From NCBI RefSeq assembly GCF_017948675.1, contig NZ_JAGFBU010000003.1, forward strand, positions 273,627-337,626: a stretch of DNA of 64,000 nt, given 5' to 3'. The notes under the pieces are model-generated. The model made no database searches. It was not told the DNA's origin and worked only from the letters and a program-made list of their open reading frames with translations. How positions within the stretch are numbered: the first letter of the stretch is position 1; each line of letters begins with the position of its first letter. Shown here piece after piece: positions 54,060 to 63,900 of this stretch. This DNA is from Flavobacterium flabelliforme. GTDB lineage: Bacteria > Bacteroidota > Bacteroidia > Flavobacteriales > Flavobacteriaceae. The translations under genes and the position numbers were made by a program.

Positions 54060-55880
54060 TTATTGATAAAGTACCGTTCTTGGTTTTGCTAATTGAAAAT
54101 CTTGAAAACCAAAATCGGTAGTGTCAAAAGAGTTTGTTTTAAAAATATTTTGTCCACTTCCTGGAATTGAAGGGTAGTAGCTTAATGAAAGTTGGAAAGA
54201 ACTAAAGACTAAATAATCGTTGCTAATAATTATTCCGATTCCAACTTTAGAATAGGCTCTACTCTCGTGTAAGCCTTTAGTAGCAGACCCAAGCATAGCA
54301 ATGGAGTAATTAAAGTAAGGATTGACTCTAAATCCCCAAAGATCCCAAGGAGAATAAAACTGAGTTTGTAGCGTGACAATGGCTTTTTTAGTTCCATATT
54401 CAGCTATCGAAAATCCATTAAGGCCATAATTGTCATTAATGGAAATTTGATCTCCTTTTACAGGCACACGATTGGATCCTAAAACTAATTGTGGCTTAGC
54501 AAATTGTCTAACTTTCCATCTTCCCATGGTCATAAGATTAGTAAAATAATTGGCTTGGAAAGAAAATGCGGTTTGTTTTGCATTTGATTTTTCAAAAAAA
54601 CTACCTAATTCAAAGTTTGCACTCAAAAATCCCCAACTATAAAAATTACCAAAAGCGGCACGTCCTCCCAAGTAATATCTTCCCGTACTATTTTTATACT
54701 GATAGCCACCCGTTAAACCATAAATTTTTCCAATGGGAACATCTTCAATAATTCCATTTTGAAATATATAACGGTCTCGAATAAACTTACGGGAAGAAAT
54801 ACCAATTCCAATAAGTCCCATTTTTTGATTAGAATAAAAATTGGTGCTATCGTATGCTATAGAAGGACTTTCTAAATATTTTATATTAGAAAAACCTACT
54901 GATGTAATTAAGTTTGTAGTTCGTTCTCTCTCCGTATTTCCTTCAAAAAGTTTGAAGGATCTTCCCATCCAAATATCGTGCGTACTGTATTTGAAATTCT
55001 GAGAGGCAAATTTTAAATTAGCATCTTGAAGGCTATCTTTTCTAAACTGCTGATCCAGGTAAATTCCACCAGCCCATTTTGTTAAAGGAGAATAAAATGG
55101 ACGATCTATAGCAATGCTTTTACTATAGTAATTATCCAAATCAATTTGGTAGCTAATTTTAGAACTTATAAAAGTGTTTTTTATATTAGGAACCGTATAG
55201 GCAACATCGTAGGCATTTTTGCCATCACTAAATCTATTTTTAAATTTATTTTCCAGTTGATGACCAGTACCCAAAATATTGCGTTCAATTATTTTGAAAT
55301 TAACTTTTGTATTTGAAACAGAACCTTTTGGAATAAGACTCCACGAATCTAAAACCCGTATCGAAATATCTACAGAATCTGGACTGTTCCCAATTGCTTT
55401 TGGATTAATTTCAACCCGATTTATATACCGTTGTGTACGAATTAAACGTTCAGATTCTTTTACTAAATAACTATCAAAAGCTTGATTTTTTTTAATCAAC
55501 AATAAATTCATTATGGCAAATCGCTTGGTTTTTAAGTGCAATTTGTTTCCACTTCTTTCCGCCCAATTTTTAGGTTTTCTTGCAGTATCTGTCTCTGAAT
55601 ATCCAAAAGGATCAAGCGTAACAATATTTATGTTTCGAATTATTTTACCTTCAAAAGCGTCAAAGTTTCTTTGAACCTCTTTAATTTTTTTTTTGTTTAA
55701 AACAGGAGCCCTAAAGATAAGCTTGTGCATGACACGCGTGAACTTATTTTTTTTAGAGTAATTTTTAATGTTATTGTAAACTGCAGCTGTGTCTTTCTTT
55801 ACAGTTGTTTCTTGCGCTATTGCCACTTGAAAACAACTAAAGAATATAAAAAATAAAACTAAATTTATTTGTTTTGGCAT
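54060..55880 (-). CDS. Omp85/BamA-like outer-membrane protein
   Basis: 606 residues with a signal peptide (about 1-22). Residues of about 70-210 contain POTRA-like units (GKIIRNINIVTLDPFGYSET, RFAIMNLLLIKKNQAFDSY, YINRVEINPKAIGNSPDSVD). The pattern 'loss of residue, then ERNILGTGHQLENKF' marks entry into the barrel. The remaining about 390 residues form a beta barrel. Such proteins insert or translocate outer-membrane or surface substrates, or form a related pore. The client of this one is not known. Confidence 0.8.
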   Translation of the reverse strand: MPKQINLVLFFIFFSCFQVAIAQETTVKKDTAAVYNNIKNYSKKNKFTRVMHKLIFRAPVLNKKKIKEVQRNFDAFEGKIIRNINIVTLDPFGYSETDTARKPKNWAERSGNKLHLKTKRFAIMNLLLIKKNQAFDSYLVKESERLIRTQRYINRVEINPKAIGNSPDSVDISIRVLDSWSLIPKGSVSNTKVNFKIIERNILGTGHQLENKFKNRFSDGKNAYDVAYTVPNIKNTFISSKISYQIDLDNYYSKSIAIDRPFYSPLTKWAGGIYLDQQFRKDSLQDANLKFASQNFKYSTHDIWMGRSFKLFEGNTERERTTNLITSVGFSNIKYLESPSIAYDSTNFYSNQKMGLIGIGISSRKFIRDRYIFQNGIIEDVPIGKIYGLTGGYQYKNSTGRYYLGGRAAFGNFYSWGFLSANFELGSFFEKSNAKQTAFSFQANYFTNLMTMGRWKVRQFAKPQLVLGSNRVPVKGDQISINDNYGLNGFSIAEYGTKKAIVTLQTQFYSPWDLWGFRVNPYFNYSIAMLGSATKGLHESRAYSKVGIGIIISNDYLVFSSFQLSLSYYPSIPGSGQNIFKTNSFDTTDFGFQDFQLAKPRTVLYQ

Positions 55881-55970
55881 GATTTAAAGATCCATATTAA
55901 ATAATAAAATATTTAGCATTTTTTACACTATTAAAATAGTTAACAAGGTACACAACTTTATACAAACTAA

Positions 55971-57167
55971 TTAAGTTGTACTATTAGGGTTTTTTTCGGT
56001 TGTGGTTTCGGTAAATACAGGAACTACAACATCTGCTTTTATTATATTTTTATCTGGAACAGTTTCTGAATCGAAAAGTGGTAATTTTATCTTGCGCCAA
56101 GTATAGGTTTTAGGTAAATGATCTCCCATTAAATAGCCCCAAGGTTCTAATGATTCTATTCTGTCAAAAATAACTTTTAAAATAGCTAATATTGGAAGTG
56201 CTAAAAACATACCTGAAACTCCTGCAATTGCACCACCTATAATAATACCTATTATAGATATAAAAGCATTTATCTCTACTTTAGAACTTACAATCATAGG
56301 TACAATGATATTATTATCTATTAATTGAACTACGACTGTAATTGCAATTACACCTATAATTATAGATAAATCAGGTGTTCCTGTCAAGGAAGCAAGTATG
56401 CTTAATACACCAGCAACAAGAATTCCAATATAAGGTATCAAATTTAAAATTCCTGTAACCAATCCTAATAGAATAGCATATTTTACACCAATTAGCATGA
56501 ATCCAACAGTTGTCATTGCCGAAACTAATATCATTTCAATAATCAATCCTACGATGTAACTATTGATGGCTACTCTAATATTGGTTAAAATATCTTTTAA
56601 TTTCTCATGGTTTTCTTTTTTAAATAGTTTAGATAAAAAAAGTAAAAAATGAGTTCTGTATAAAAGAATTAAAAAGGTATAAATTGGAATTAATGTTAAA
56701 TTCATCAAGGTGTCTGTAAAAGACATTAAAGTAGTACCAATTAACTCTTTCCCTTTTTGAACTGAATCTTCTGTAGCACTGTCAATATATTTTTTTTGCT
56801 CGCGAGTACTTAAATTAAAATTATCATGAATAAATCCTTGAATATTATTAAGATGAATGCTTATATTTTTTTCTATTTTATCAAAATCATTTGTAAAATC
56901 ACTTATTTGATAGGACAATACCACAAAAAGACCTACGAATACCAATACGAATAGAAGTACTGCAATCATTACGGCTACTACATGTGGTAACCTAATTTTT
57001 GCTTTCAAAAAGTTTACAATAGGATATAAAAGGATTGCAAACAAGAGTGACATCATTACAGGAACTAAGATGTTCTGACTGATATAAAAAATAAAGGTAA
57101 TTGCTATTAGTCCCAGTAAAACCAGAGTTAATTTTGCATAAAATGGAAATTTTAATATATCGTTCAT
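55971..57167 (-). CDS. AI-2E family (YdiK/PerM-like) membrane transporter
   Basis: 398 residues. Eight predicted transmembrane helices sit in the typical order, with a cytoplasmic or periplasmic segment of about 65 residues (about 85-150) after the third. Signatures include the central LVTGILNLIPYIGILVAGV (about 236-254) and IIGGAIAGVSGMFLALP (about 310-326). Family members include TqsA and Na+/H+-antiporter-like proteins, so the substrate is open. The gene stands alone; the 186 bp upstream hold no clear promoter box. Confidence 0.88.
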   Translation of the reverse strand: MNDILKFPFYAKLTLVLLGLIAITFIFYISQNILVPVMMSLLFAILLYPIVNFLKAKIRLPHVVAVMIAVLLFVLVFVGLFVVLSYQISDFTNDFDKIEKNISIHLNNIQGFIHDNFNLSTREQKKYIDSATEDSVQKGKELIGTTLMSFTDTLMNLTLIPIYTFLILLYRTHFLLFLSKLFKKENHEKLKDILTNIRVAINSYIVGLIIEMILVSAMTTVGFMLIGVKYAILLGLVTGILNLIPYIGILVAGVLSILASLTGTPDLSIIIGVIAITVVVQLIDNNIIVPMIVSSKVEINAFISIIGIIIGGAIAGVSGMFLALPILAILKVIFDRIESLEPWGYLMGDHLPKTYTWRKIKLPLFDSETVPDKNIIKADVVVPVFTETTTEKNPNSTT

Positions 57168-57353
57168 TGTTTTAAGTATTGAATTAGAACTTGTAAAAAG
57201 TAAGTTATTTTATAACAACAAATATGTTCTATTTTAAATAATAATCCCTTATACTTTTTTTAACATAACTTATATAATTATCACTTTTTTATCAATATTA
57301 AATCTTTAATAAAACAAAAGAGATTGATCAAATTAATATCTATTGAAAAATGT

Positions 57354-57884
57354 TTAATCAACAAAATCTTTATCTTTAAAATGATCTTTTAGAATCGATA
57401 TTCCTTTTTGCAACATCAGGTTATTTGGATAAATGATGAGTTCTCCATCATAGGTTTTCAAAAAAACATGAAAAGCACCAATATCTTCTATTTCTGCTAT
57501 TATTGGAAAATCTTTATCATGGATTTTTATCACATCACCAATTTTAAAAGGGAAAGAAAAAAATAAAATTATTCCTGCAGTAATATTACTCAAAATAGAC
57601 CACTGGGCTATCAGAGCAACTCCTACAACTGTTGTAATAGAAGAAAAAGCCCAAATAATATCCTGTGGTTTAACTCCCCATATCAGTATTAAAGCAATAA
57701 TTGCTAAAACGTAAAGGAATAAATGCATGTATTTGACCACTAGATTTGTTCTATGTTCTAAGGTGTGGTTTGTTTTGGCATAACGCAACACTAATTTTGT
57801 AGTGGCAGTACGCAATAAAATTAGCAAAAGAAGTAAAACTCCACTTGCTATTAATTCTTTTGAATACTCTTGTAATGTTAACAT
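57354..57884 (-). CDS. Small mechanosensitive-channel (MscS) family protein
   Basis: 176 residues, much shorter than E. coli MscS (286). Two N-terminal helices precede the pore helix segment GVALIAQWSILSNITAGIILFF (about 88-109). The beta domain (FKIGDVIKIHDK, IEDIGAFHVFLKTYDGELIIYPNNLMLQKGI) follows. The C-terminal alpha/beta portal domain is missing, a reduction also seen in other small MscS-like proteins. It is probably a tension-gated channel or a regulatory relative. It ends the operon that begins at 60771. Confidence 0.85.
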   Translation of the reverse strand: MLTLQEYSKELIASGVLLLLLILLRTATTKLVLRYAKTNHTLEHRTNLVVKYMHLFLYVLAIIALILIWGVKPQDIIWAFSSITTVVGVALIAQWSILSNITAGIILFFSFPFKIGDVIKIHDKDFPIIAEIEDIGAFHVFLKTYDGELIIYPNNLMLQKGISILKDHFKDKDFVD

Positions 57885-57898
57885 GTCTTTAATTTAAA

Positions 57899-58483
57899 TT
57901 AAGCTAATTTACTCAAATATCCGTACACTTTATCAGTGGGCATTCCCATGACATTCGCATACGAGCCTTCAATTTTAGAAACTCCTACAAAACCAATCCA
58001 CTCCTGAATACCGTAAGCACCAGCTTTGTCGTAAGGCTCAAAATTATCAATGTAATACAAAATGGCTTCGTCACTCAATGTGTTAAAGGTGACTTTTGTT
58101 ATTTCATGTAAAACTGCTGTTTTTTCTTTGGTTTTAAAACAAACCGAAGTAATAACTTCATGTGTTGCATTTGATAATGATTTTAAAATTTCAAATGCAT
58201 TTTGTTTGTCCTTTGGTTTACCCAAAGCTTGGTTATTGTGCCACACGATGGTGTCGCTAGTTATCAGAATTTCATTCTCCAGTAATTCTCCTTCAAAAGC
58301 ACTTGCTTTTAATTGAGCTAAGTAGTCAGTAATTTCGTGTGCATTTAATTCTGGCGGATAGATTTCTTCAATATCTTTTAAGCGTATTTCATAATCCAAG
58401 TCTAAATCCTTGAAAAATTGTTGCCGTCTTGGTGAACCCGAAGCGAGTATTAGATGATATTTTTTTAATTGATTTCTAAGCAT
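57899..58483 (-). CDS. maf: Maf-family nucleotide pyrophosphatase
   Basis: 194 residues. It begins with the Maf signature ILASGSPRRQQFF (about 12-24) and has ITSDTIVW near 75, GKPKDKQNAFEIL near 90, and DKAGAYGIQEW near 152-162. These match the dTTP/UTP pyrophosphatase type that hydrolyses non-canonical or house-cleaning nucleotides. The ATG overlaps the UbiA stop by eight bases, so translation is probably coupled. The MscS gene starts 14 bp after its stop. Confidence 0.93.
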   Translation of the reverse strand: MLRNQLKKYHLILASGSPRRQQFFKDLDLDYEIRLKDIEEIYPPELNAHEITDYLAQLKASAFEGELLENEILITSDTIVWHNNQALGKPKDKQNAFEILKSLSNATHEVITSVCFKTKEKTAVLHEITKVTFNTLSDEAILYYIDNFEPYDKAGAYGIQEWIGFVGVSKIEGSYANVMGMPTDKVYGYLSKLA

Positions 58484-59396
58484 TGTATTTCATATTTAAA
58501 CTGATAACTACTACGGATATTATACCAAAAAACAGAATCCATTTTAAGAGTGAACTTAAAGTATGAAACTCTTTCTTCGATTTTGCGGTCCAAATTTTTA
58601 TAGAAAAAAAAACTAAAGGACTGCAGACAAAAAGCAACAAGTAAACGCTAACAAAAAGTAAATCTAATAAGTACTTGTTAATGTAATAAAGAAGCGAAAA
58701 CAAGGGGGTAAAACTTAATACAAACACTATTATAGTTGTGTTTTTTTTGCCTGCTACAATTGGTAGGGTGTTCATTACTTCAGCATAATCGCCGTCGAAA
58801 TCTTCTAAATCCTTAACAATTTCTCTTATAAAATTAATCATAAAGGCAAAAATGGCGTAATCTAATAATATTGAAAAAAAGATTTTCATCTGTTGTTGAT
58901 TGTCTAAACCTGTAGCAGGGAAAAGGTCAAATATTCCAATAATTATAACACTAAACGATAACAATAACGCCACAACAATATTTCCTATGATCATCATTTG
59001 TTTTAAACTCGTTGCATACAAATACAGTGTTGCGGCTATTAAAATAAAAATAGAAGCAAATCCTGGTTTTTGAATAACATTTGAAAGATAAAAACCAATA
59101 CAAACGCCAGTTACAGTAAGTGCAAAATAGATATTATAGGCTTGTGTTTCTGAGATGCTTCTACCAACGATTACTTTATTTGGTTTGTTTTCATTATCAG
59201 TATTTTGATCAAAAATATCATTAATTACATAACCACCAGCAGCTATTAAAATAGTTGCTGCTATTAACAAACCGTATTGCCAATTGGCTAATGCCAAAGG
59301 AATATTTTGTAATTTAAAAAAACCAAATCTAAAAATAAGCTGCATTATAGCGAGCATTAAGAGGTTTTGGTATCGAATTAGTTTAAGAAAATGCAC
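58476..59396 (-). CDS. UbiA-family prenyltransferase (geranylgeranylglycerol-phosphate geranylgeranyltransferase-like)
   Basis: An integral-membrane prenyltransferase of 306 residues with nine predicted helices. The first Asp-rich motif is NDIFDQNTD (about 59-67) with the KPNKVIVG segment following it. The second is DLEDFDGDYAE (about 196-206). In Flavobacteriia this family is usually annotated as the geranylgeranylglycerol-phosphate enzyme, but the acceptor could also be a quinone ring. Its last eight bases overlap maf. It lies 90 bp after the KdsC-like gene. Confidence 0.87.
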   Translation of the reverse strand: MHFLKLIRYQNLLMLAIMQLIFRFGFFKLQNIPLALANWQYGLLIAATILIAAGGYVINDIFDQNTDNENKPNKVIVGRSISETQAYNIYFALTVTGVCIGFYLSNVIQKPGFASIFILIAATLYLYATSLKQMMIIGNIVVALLLSFSVIIIGIFDLFPATGLDNQQQMKIFFSILLDYAIFAFMINFIREIVKDLEDFDGDYAEVMNTLPIVAGKKNTTIIVFVLSFTPLFSLLYYINKYLLDLLFVSVYLLLFVCSPLVFFSIKIWTAKSKKEFHTLSSLLKWILFFGIISVVVISLNMKYNA

Positions 59397-59486
59397 TTTT
59401 TTTGCTGTAAATTAATATTAATATATAAAACGTATTAGTAAAAGGAACTACTCGTTTTTTGATTTTTTCTTGTTAGCAATCAATAA

Positions 59487-60014
59487 TTAATCGTGTTTTC
59501 CATCAAAATGAGCCATCCATTTTCCTTGTGCTTTCATAACTTGTTCGATAACATCTCTTGCCGCACCTTTACCACCGTTTTTATGCGAAATGTATTTAGA
59601 GATTGTCTTTATTTCGGGACTTGCGTCTTGCGGACAGGTCGCTAATCCTACTAGTTTCATGACATGATAATCAGGAATGTCATCACCCATATATAAAACC
59701 TGTTCTGGTTTTATTTGATAAACATCAGTATACTCATCAAAAGTTTCTACTTTGTCAGGAGTTCCTAAATAAATATCTGTTATGCCAAGATTTCTAAGTC
59801 TTACTCGAACACCTTCATTGCTTCCTCCAGAAATAATACAAACATTATAACCACTTTCTACAGCTGCTTTCATTGCATAACCATCACGGATATTCATCGT
59901 TCTAAGGATTTCTCCTTCATTAGTCACAAAAACAGAACTGTCTGTAAGTACTCCATCGACATCAAAAATAAAAGTAGTGATGTCGTTCATTATTTCTTTA
60001 TAACTTTTAGCCAT
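59487..60014 (-). CDS. KdsC-like HAD-IIIA phosphatase (3-deoxy-D-manno-octulosonate 8-phosphate phosphatase)
   Basis: 175 residues. The Asp nucleophile motif is TFIFDVDGVLTDS (about 13-25), motif II IISGGSNEGV (about 60), motif III a Lys (TPDKVETF region) and motif IV MGDDIPDYHVM (about 105). This capless HAD is the family of KdsC, which makes Kdo for lipid A core. The ATG overlaps the upstream DUF2520 stop in ATGGCTAA; an alternative ATG lies at residue 9. The relaxed specificity of the family leaves other sugar phosphates possible. Confidence 0.88.
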   Translation of the reverse strand: MAKSYKEIMNDITTFIFDVDGVLTDSSVFVTNEGEILRTMNIRDGYAMKAAVESGYNVCIISGGSNEGVRVRLRNLGITDIYLGTPDKVETFDEYTDVYQIKPEQVLYMGDDIPDYHVMKLVGLATCPQDASPEIKTISKYISHKNGGKGAARDVIEQVMKAQGKWMAHFDGKHD

Positions 60015-60771
60015 TATTTTGTATTGATTGGGTTAGTATTTTATAAATTGTAAGGTGATTTGTATTGGTTATAAAAGTTTCCTGTACTTTAATAGTTTCA
60101 ATATCATTGCGTTTTGCTGGACCAGTTTGAGCTTCGTTAGGAGAAAGTGCCAATATTTTATGAGCAGTTTCCACAATTAAAGGTTTTAATATGTCAAATG
60201 GAACTTGATTTTCTTGACAAATTTCATTCCCTATTTGGTATAAATGATTTGTAAAATTATTAACAAAAACAGCCGCAACGTGTAAAGCTTTGCGTTGTTC
60301 TGAATTTATGGCATAAATACTTTCTGAAATAGACTTTGCGATTGTATTTAATAATTGAAAATCAGTTGCATTTTCACTTTCTAAACAAATAGGAATAGTT
60401 CGAAAATCAACTTCTTTATTTTTAGTGAAGGTTTGAAGCGGATAAAAAACACCTTTTCGATTTTCGTTGTTTAAACTACTTAAAGGTACACTTCCTGAGG
60501 TGTGAACTACTAAGCGATTTTTGAAAGGAAGATTTGAAACCACCTCTTGAATGGCATCATCATTAACAGCAATTATATATAAATCAGCTTCTAATAATTC
60601 ATTGTATTCAGTTGTAATTCGATCGTAATCGAGCAAATGTACTAGGCTTTCTCTCTTTCTGGTAAAAACCTGAATAAGTTGTACTTCATTACTCGCTTTT
60701 TGAGCTTTTTCAAAGGCAAAAATTAAATGCTGTGCTACATTTCCAGAACCAATAATAATTACTTTAGTCAT
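60007..60771 (-). CDS. DUF2520 Rossmann-fold protein
   Basis: 254 residues. The N-terminus has a NAD(P)-binding motif GSGNVAQHL (about 8-16), and AVNDDAIQEV and VVHTSGSVPLSSL follow. The C-terminal helical DUF2520 domain begins near ALHVAAVFVNNFTNHLY (about 155). It resembles ketopantoate reductase and F420 oxidoreductase-like folds. Function is unknown. It is the first gene of the compact operon that runs leftward to 57354. Confidence 0.88.
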   Translation of the reverse strand: MTKVIIIGSGNVAQHLIFAFEKAQKASNEVQLIQVFTRKRESLVHLLDYDRITTEYNELLEADLYIIAVNDDAIQEVVSNLPFKNRLVVHTSGSVPLSSLNNENRKGVFYPLQTFTKNKEVDFRTIPICLESENATDFQLLNTIAKSISESIYAINSEQRKALHVAAVFVNNFTNHLYQIGNEICQENQVPFDILKPLIVETAHKILALSPNEAQTGPAKRNDIETIKVQETFITNTNHLTIYKILTQSIQNNG

Positions 60772-60932
60772 TTGGCAAAATTAACAAAAAAAACGGTTTC
60801 ATTTCATCAGATTTCAGTAGGAATCAAAAAATGATATTTTCAAAAAAAAACGTTCAATTTATTGCTAAAAAAGAAGCTGATTTTTTGGTTTAAATTAACA
60901 AATGTGTCAATATGAAAGTCAACAATTTTAAG

Positions 60933-60940
60933 TACTTTTG
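60933..60940 (+). promoter_or_regulatory. Candidate -7 box of the ccsBA gene
   Basis: TACTTTTG matches TAnnTTTG and lies 30 bp before the ATG at 60971. No strong -33 element is visible. Confidence 0.5.
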
Positions 60941-60970
60941 TGGCAATTTACATAACGTAATCCCATAAAA

Positions 60971-63900
60971 ATGGATAAAAAAATATTTTCTTTTTTGTTT
61001 TCTACTCGATTAATGGCTTTTTTATTTATCGCATACGCAGTAGCCATGGCTACCGGAACTTTTATCGAAAGTAAATACAATACCGACACCTCAAAAATTC
61101 TAATTTATAATTCGTGGTGGTTTGAAGCCATTCATGTTTTTTTTCTAATCAACTTTATTGGTAATATCAAACGTTACCAGCTTTTAAAGAAAGAAAAATG
61201 GGCTACATTAATCCTGCATTTGTCCTTTATATTTATAATTTGTGGTGCTTTTGTAACGCGCTACATTAGTTACGAAGGAATGATGCCTATTAGAGAAGGT
61301 GCTTCTGAAAATCAAATTTTTTCAGATAAAACTTTTTTAACGGTATTTGCAGATGGTGAGTACAAAGGTGAAATGAAACGTAGGGTTTTTGAAAAACAAT
61401 TGCTACTTTCTCCCGCTACGAATAACAATTTTAGTATGTCAGAAAATTTTGCAGACACAAAATTTGAAGTAGAGTATCAAAATTTTATCATGGGCGCCAA
61501 GGAATATGTAAAACCTGATCCGAAAGGAATACAGTATTTAAAAATTGTTGAAGCTGGTGATGGCGGACGTCATGAACATTTTTTGAAAGAAGGGGAAGTG
61601 CAAAACATTCATAATGTTTTGTTTTCATTGAATAAATATACTGATGGAGCCATAAATATTACTACAACTGGAAAAGAGTACACGATACAAACTCCTTTTG
61701 AAGGTAATTTTATGCGAATGGCAGATAAGCTAGAAGGAAAAGTGGCAAAGGATAATGTTCAGCCATTAATGATGCGTTCGCTTTACAGTATCGGTGATAT
61801 GCGATTTGTATTTCCAGATCAAGCCGTAAAAGGAATAATTGATTACGAATCGGATAACGATTATAAAGCGAAAACCCACGAAGATGCATTAGTAATTAAA
61901 TTACAAGCTGAAGGACAAGAAAAAGTGGTTACCGTTATTGGATCTAAAGGTAAAATAGGAGATCCTAAGACAGTTAAAATAGGAAAAATTGATTATACCT
62001 TTTTCTACGGAAGTAAGGCTTATATTTTACCTTTTAAAATAAAATTAAATAAATTTATTGCACAAAAATATCCTGGTACAGAAAAAAGTTACTCTTCCTT
62101 TGAAAGTAAAGTAACCGTTGAAGATGAAAAACCATTTGACGCCAGAATATTTATGAATAACGTTTTAGATTATAAAGGATACCGTTTCTTTCAATCGGGA
62201 TTTGATCCAGATGAGAAAGGAACTATTTTATCAGTAAATCACGATTTCTGGGGAACAGGACTTACTTACATTGGTTACTTCTTATTGTATTTTGCTATGA
62301 TGGCGATAATGTTTACCAAACATTCTCGTTTTGCTGATATTAAACGAAAACTAGAAATTGTAAAAATGAAGAAAGCAAAATTATTAACCATTCTGATGCT
62401 ATTATTTAGCTTTAGTAGTTTTGCTCAAGAAAAAGAACACGATCACGCAGACCATGCGGGTCATGCTCATACCGAAGCTGAAGCAGTTCCCGAAAGTCAC
62501 ACCAATCATACTAAGAAGGCTTTAAGTCAAGAGGAATTAGAAGGTTTAATTTTAAAATTTAAAGTCCCTGAAGCACACGCTTCTAAATTTGGACGATTGG
62601 TTATTCAAGATGGTGGTGGGAGAATGAAGCCTATTAATACATTCTCTTCTGAATTGTTGCGAAAAGTAAGCCACAGCAATAGTTATAAAGGAATGAATTC
62701 CGATCAGGTATTTATGTCAATGACACAATATGCCGGTTATTGGATCGAAATCCCAATTATTTACCTTAGAACTGGGAATGATAGTATTCGTAAAATTATT
62801 GGTGTTGATAAGGCAGCAGAATTTGCTCCTTTTGTATCTTTTTTCGATGACAAAGGGAATTATAAATTGTCTAAATATCTAGAAGAGGCATTTAAATCAG
62901 GAAATCCGAATCAATTCGAAAAAGATTTTATTGAGACAGATAAGAAAGTAAATTTAATGGAATCTGCTTTAAGTGGAAGAATATTAAAAATTTTCCCTAT
63001 TCCAAATGATAAAAATAACAAATGGATTTCTTTCTTAGAACTCAACGAAGCAGGCTTAAAAGGAATGGAAGCAACTTACACCAAGAGTGTATTGCCTCTT
63101 TATTTTGGTTCATTGGCTAACGCTGCAAATTCTAAAGATTATAAAACTGCTGACGAACTATTAGAAAGTATACACGGTTTTCAAAAACGTTTTGGTAGTA
63201 CAGTAATGCCAAGCGAAGAAAAAATCACTTCTGAAATATTGTATAATAAATATGATGTTTTTCAAAAACTACCTGTTGGTTACATTATTGCATCTATTTT
63301 AATGTTGTTTTTTACTATTTTAAAAATATTTAAAGAAAGAAAATCTTTGAATTATTTGGTGAATTTTATGCATGTCACCGTTCTTTTATTATTTTTAATA
63401 CACACTTTTGGTTTAATTGCAAGATGGTATATTTCGGGTCACGCACCTTGGAGTAATGCGTATGAGTCTATAATATATGTGGCATGGGCTACTATGTTTT
63501 TTGGACTTGCTTTTGATAGTAAATCGAAACTAACAGTTGCTTCCTCTGCCTTTGTAACGGCGATGATATTAGGAGCAGCTTATATGAACTGGATCGATCC
63601 TGAAATTGCAAATTTACAACCCGTTCTTAATTCCTATTGGTTAATGATTCACGTTGCCGTAATTGTGGCAAGTTATGGTCCTTTTGCATTGGGAATGATT
63701 TTAGGTTTTGTTTCTTTATTATTGATCTTTTTTACCAATGAAAAGAATAAAGCCAAAATGGATTTAAACATTCAAGAAATCACTTATATCAATGAGTTAG
63801 CTTTAACTATAGGTTTGATTATGTTGACTATTGGTAACTTTTTGGGAGGACAATGGGCTAATGAAAGTTGGGGACGTTATTGGGGTTGGGATCCAAAAGA

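Noticed and set aside
60776..60783. TAATTTTG box on the minus strand before the DUF2520 gene
   Set aside because: It would place transcription start on the ATG itself; a leaderless message is possible but unsupported.
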